Positions 62,481 through 64,000 of a stretch of DNA of 64,000 nucleotides are shown here, piece by piece (position 1 is the stretch's first letter; each line of letters starts with the position of its first letter). Under the pieces are notes generated by a model that worked only from the letters and a program-made list of their open reading frames with translations, was not told where the DNA came from and did not search any database. Source of the stretch: Pectinophora gossypiella (lineage: Eukaryota; Arthropoda; Insecta; Lepidoptera; Gelechiidae); NCBI RefSeq assembly GCF_024362695.1, contig NC_065422.1, positions 2,170,001 to 2,234,000 of the forward strand. Reading direction: 5' to 3'. The translations under genes and the position numbers were made by a program.

Positions 62481-64000
62481 TCTCAAAATGCCTATTGGAT
62501 CCTCCCGCTGCGTCTACCTGACGACGTTGATTTTGTTGTACTTTAGATTCTCGATCAGGTTTTAATAAATCTAACCGTGTACGTAGACGCCTTCCCGTTA
62601 ACATCACAGCTGGACTTTCCCCTGTCGAGCAATGTTCCGTGTTACGATAGTGCATTAAAAATGTATTTAATGACTCCTGTACTCCTACACCTTCTAAAAC
62701 AGCTTTTTTTATAACTGTTTTTAGAGTTTTAACAGCGTTTTCAGCTGCCCCATTTGATGATGGATGATAAGGCGCCGTAAAAATATGCTCAATTCCATCC
62801 GCTTTTAAAAAGTCTTCGAATTCGCTACTCGAAAATGGTGGACCATTATCGCTGACTACCTGTTTAGGTATACCCCATCGGGCCCACAACTCCCTCAGCT
62901 TCCCAACCGTGGTACCAGCGGCCGTGCTAGGAACGTGAAAAACTTCCATCCACTTAGACATAGCATCAATAACTACTAAGTAAAGTTTACCATAGATGGG
63001 CCCCATGAAGTCCAAATGTAGCCTAGTCCATGGGCGGGCCGGCCACGGCCAGGGCCGCGGCGCGTGCTGCGGCGGCGCGGCCGCGTGCGCGGCGCACACG
63101 GCGCACGCGCGGCACACGCCCTCCACCGCCTCGTCTATGCCTGCCCACCACACGTAACTACGTGCTAATGCCTTGGACTTCACAATGCCCATATGAGGCT
63201 CATGTAATATATCTAAGACTTTACCTCGACAACCCTCGGGAATGACCACCCTATGGCCCCACATAAGACAACCCAATTCCTCGTACAACTCTGTTTTCCT
63301 GTTAAAATACGGTTTTAAGCCATCAATGTCGCACTGCTCGGGCCAGCCATCTCGTACGTAATTAAGTACCCGACTTAATATGTTGTCCCTACGAGTCTGC
63401 TTTTTAATTTCATTATAGTCTAATAACATCGCCTGTTGCGCAAAATGTAAATAAGTCTGTTCCGGAACTTTCCCGTAACTATTTTCAACCGACTTTAAAG
63501 GTAATCTCGATAAACTATCTGCACAGTTGCTCTTAGTATTGACATATTCAATATCATAACGGTAAGCGGACATGATGATCGCCCAGCGCTGCATCCTACT
63601 GGCCGTCATAGTAGGTATGCCTGTATTCGGACCAAAAATCGACACGAGCGGTTTGTGATCCGTACGTAGTATGAAATGCCTCCCGTACAAGTACTGATGG
63701 AATTTCTTTATGCAATAAATAATAGCAAGCGCTTCTCGGTGTATTTGTGAATAATTCTGTTCGGCGCTAGTCAATGTTCGAGATGCGAAGGCGACCGGGC
63801 GCTCCCCGCGCGGCCCGTCCGGCTGCGTCAGCACGGCCCCCACCCCGCGCGCGCTCGCGTCACATGTTGCTATCAATGGCTTACTAGGGTCGTAATGAGC
63901 GAGAATTTTTACGCTAACAAGTAATTGTTTTACCTCCGAGTAGCTGCGCGCACAATCCGCATTCCAATTCCACTCCACACCTTTTCGTAACAATTGATAT
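62455..64000 (-). CDS. Mag-like Pol: RNase H and integrase, 5' end outside the window
   Basis: Over 510 residues on the minus strand, starting in the tether before RNase H and ending by frameshift at 62455. RNase H shows CDASARGVGAVL and RTDHKPL. The integrase finger has H and C residues spread over HEPHMG...CRACAVC. The core has LDFMGP, SDNGPPFSS and NGAAENAVKTLK (the DDE residues). A linker between finger and core is very GC-rich (Ala, Pro, Trp and Arg: APRPWPWPARPW). The reverse transcriptase lies beyond the edge. The combination fits the Mag or a related Ty3/gypsy clade. Confidence 0.85.
   Translation of the reverse strand, partial: YQLLRKGVEWNWNADCARSYSEVKQLLVSVKILAHYDPSKPLIATCDASARGVGAVLTQPDGPRGERPVAFASRTLTSAEQNYSQIHREALAIIYCIKKFHQYLYGRHFILRTDHKPLVSIFGPNTGIPTMTASRMQRWAIIMSAYRYDIEYVNTKSNCADSLSRLPLKSVENSYGKVPEQTYLHFAQQAMLLDYNEIKKQTRRDNILSRVLNYVRDGWPEQCDIDGLKPYFNRKTELYEELGCLMWGHRVVIPEGCRGKVLDILHEPHMGIVKSKALARSYVWWAGIDEAVEGVCRACAVCAAHAAAPPQHAPRPWPWPARPWTRLHLDFMGPIYGKLYLVVIDAMSKWMEVFHVPSTAAGTTVGKLRELWARWGIPKQVVSDNGPPFSSSEFEDFLKADGIEHIFTAPYHPSSNGAAENAVKTLKTVIKKAVLEGVGVQESLNTFLMHYRNTEHCSTGESPAVMLTGRRLRTRLDLLKPDRESKVQQNQRRQVDAAGGSNRHFERTYGIDNT

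Larger units (their letters stand above)
61741..64000 (-). mobile_element. Mag-like Ty3/gypsy element, cut by the window edge
   Basis: On the minus strand: the end of Pol, a 3' UTR of about 110 bases, a polypurine tract GTGTGGAGGAG (61901-61911) and the 3' LTR. The 5' half lies outside the window. A frameshift splits Pol near 62480. Confidence 0.85.

Overview
The window looks like a piece of a lepidopteran (moth or butterfly) nuclear genome. The base composition is AT-rich. There are tRNA- and 5S-derived SINEs, RTE-type LINE 3' ends, short palindromic DNA transposons, LINE tails of the AATAAAGTATATTTGATTTG type, and a short TTAGG run like the insect telomere unit. No bacterial operons, rRNA genes or CRISPR arrays were seen. 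The species cannot be named from the sequence alone.

Only two host genes are supportable. The first (441-3697, +) is a three-exon gene for a 141-residue secreted, probably helical protein of unknown function. It is hard to see because its first coding exon is 25 bases and its introns are full of SINEs. The second (16295-17242, +) is an intronless mitochondrial ADP/ATP carrier with its own promoter-like sequence and poly(A) signal, and an N-terminal extension.

Three LTR retrotransposons fill much of the rest. A Ty3/gypsy element on the minus strand (20318-27322) has LTRs that read as identical, a 4-bp target duplication and one open 1623-residue Gag-Pol frame with an Arg/Ser-rich N-terminus. 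A Ty1/copia element on the plus strand (36125-41263) has LTRs that read as identical, a 5-bp target duplication and an initiator-tRNA-Met primer site, but its reading frame breaks once inside pol. A Mag-like gypsy element (61741 to the right edge, minus) is cut by the window edge, carries a frameshift, and sits inside an older MITE.

The remaining DNA is a dense, nested layer of short repeats. Labels used here: SINE-C (tRNA/5S chimaera, RTE-like tail), SINE-D (tRNA-Glu/Asp-like head, RTE-like tail), SINE-E (tRNA-like head, AAG tail), SINE-G (other tRNA-like head, unrelated body); retroposon B (variably truncated, poly(A) tail ending AATAAGTCACGTC); MITE families A, K, L, M, N, O, P and T (inverted termini); and repeats F, J, S, W, X, Y and AA known only from two or more copies here. 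SINE-C, -D and -E have different promoters but share one central core, and C and D also share their 3' end with the RTE LINE fragments. This is the most system-like feature of the window. Many insertions keep perfect 7-17 bp target duplications, so the order of insertion can be read directly.
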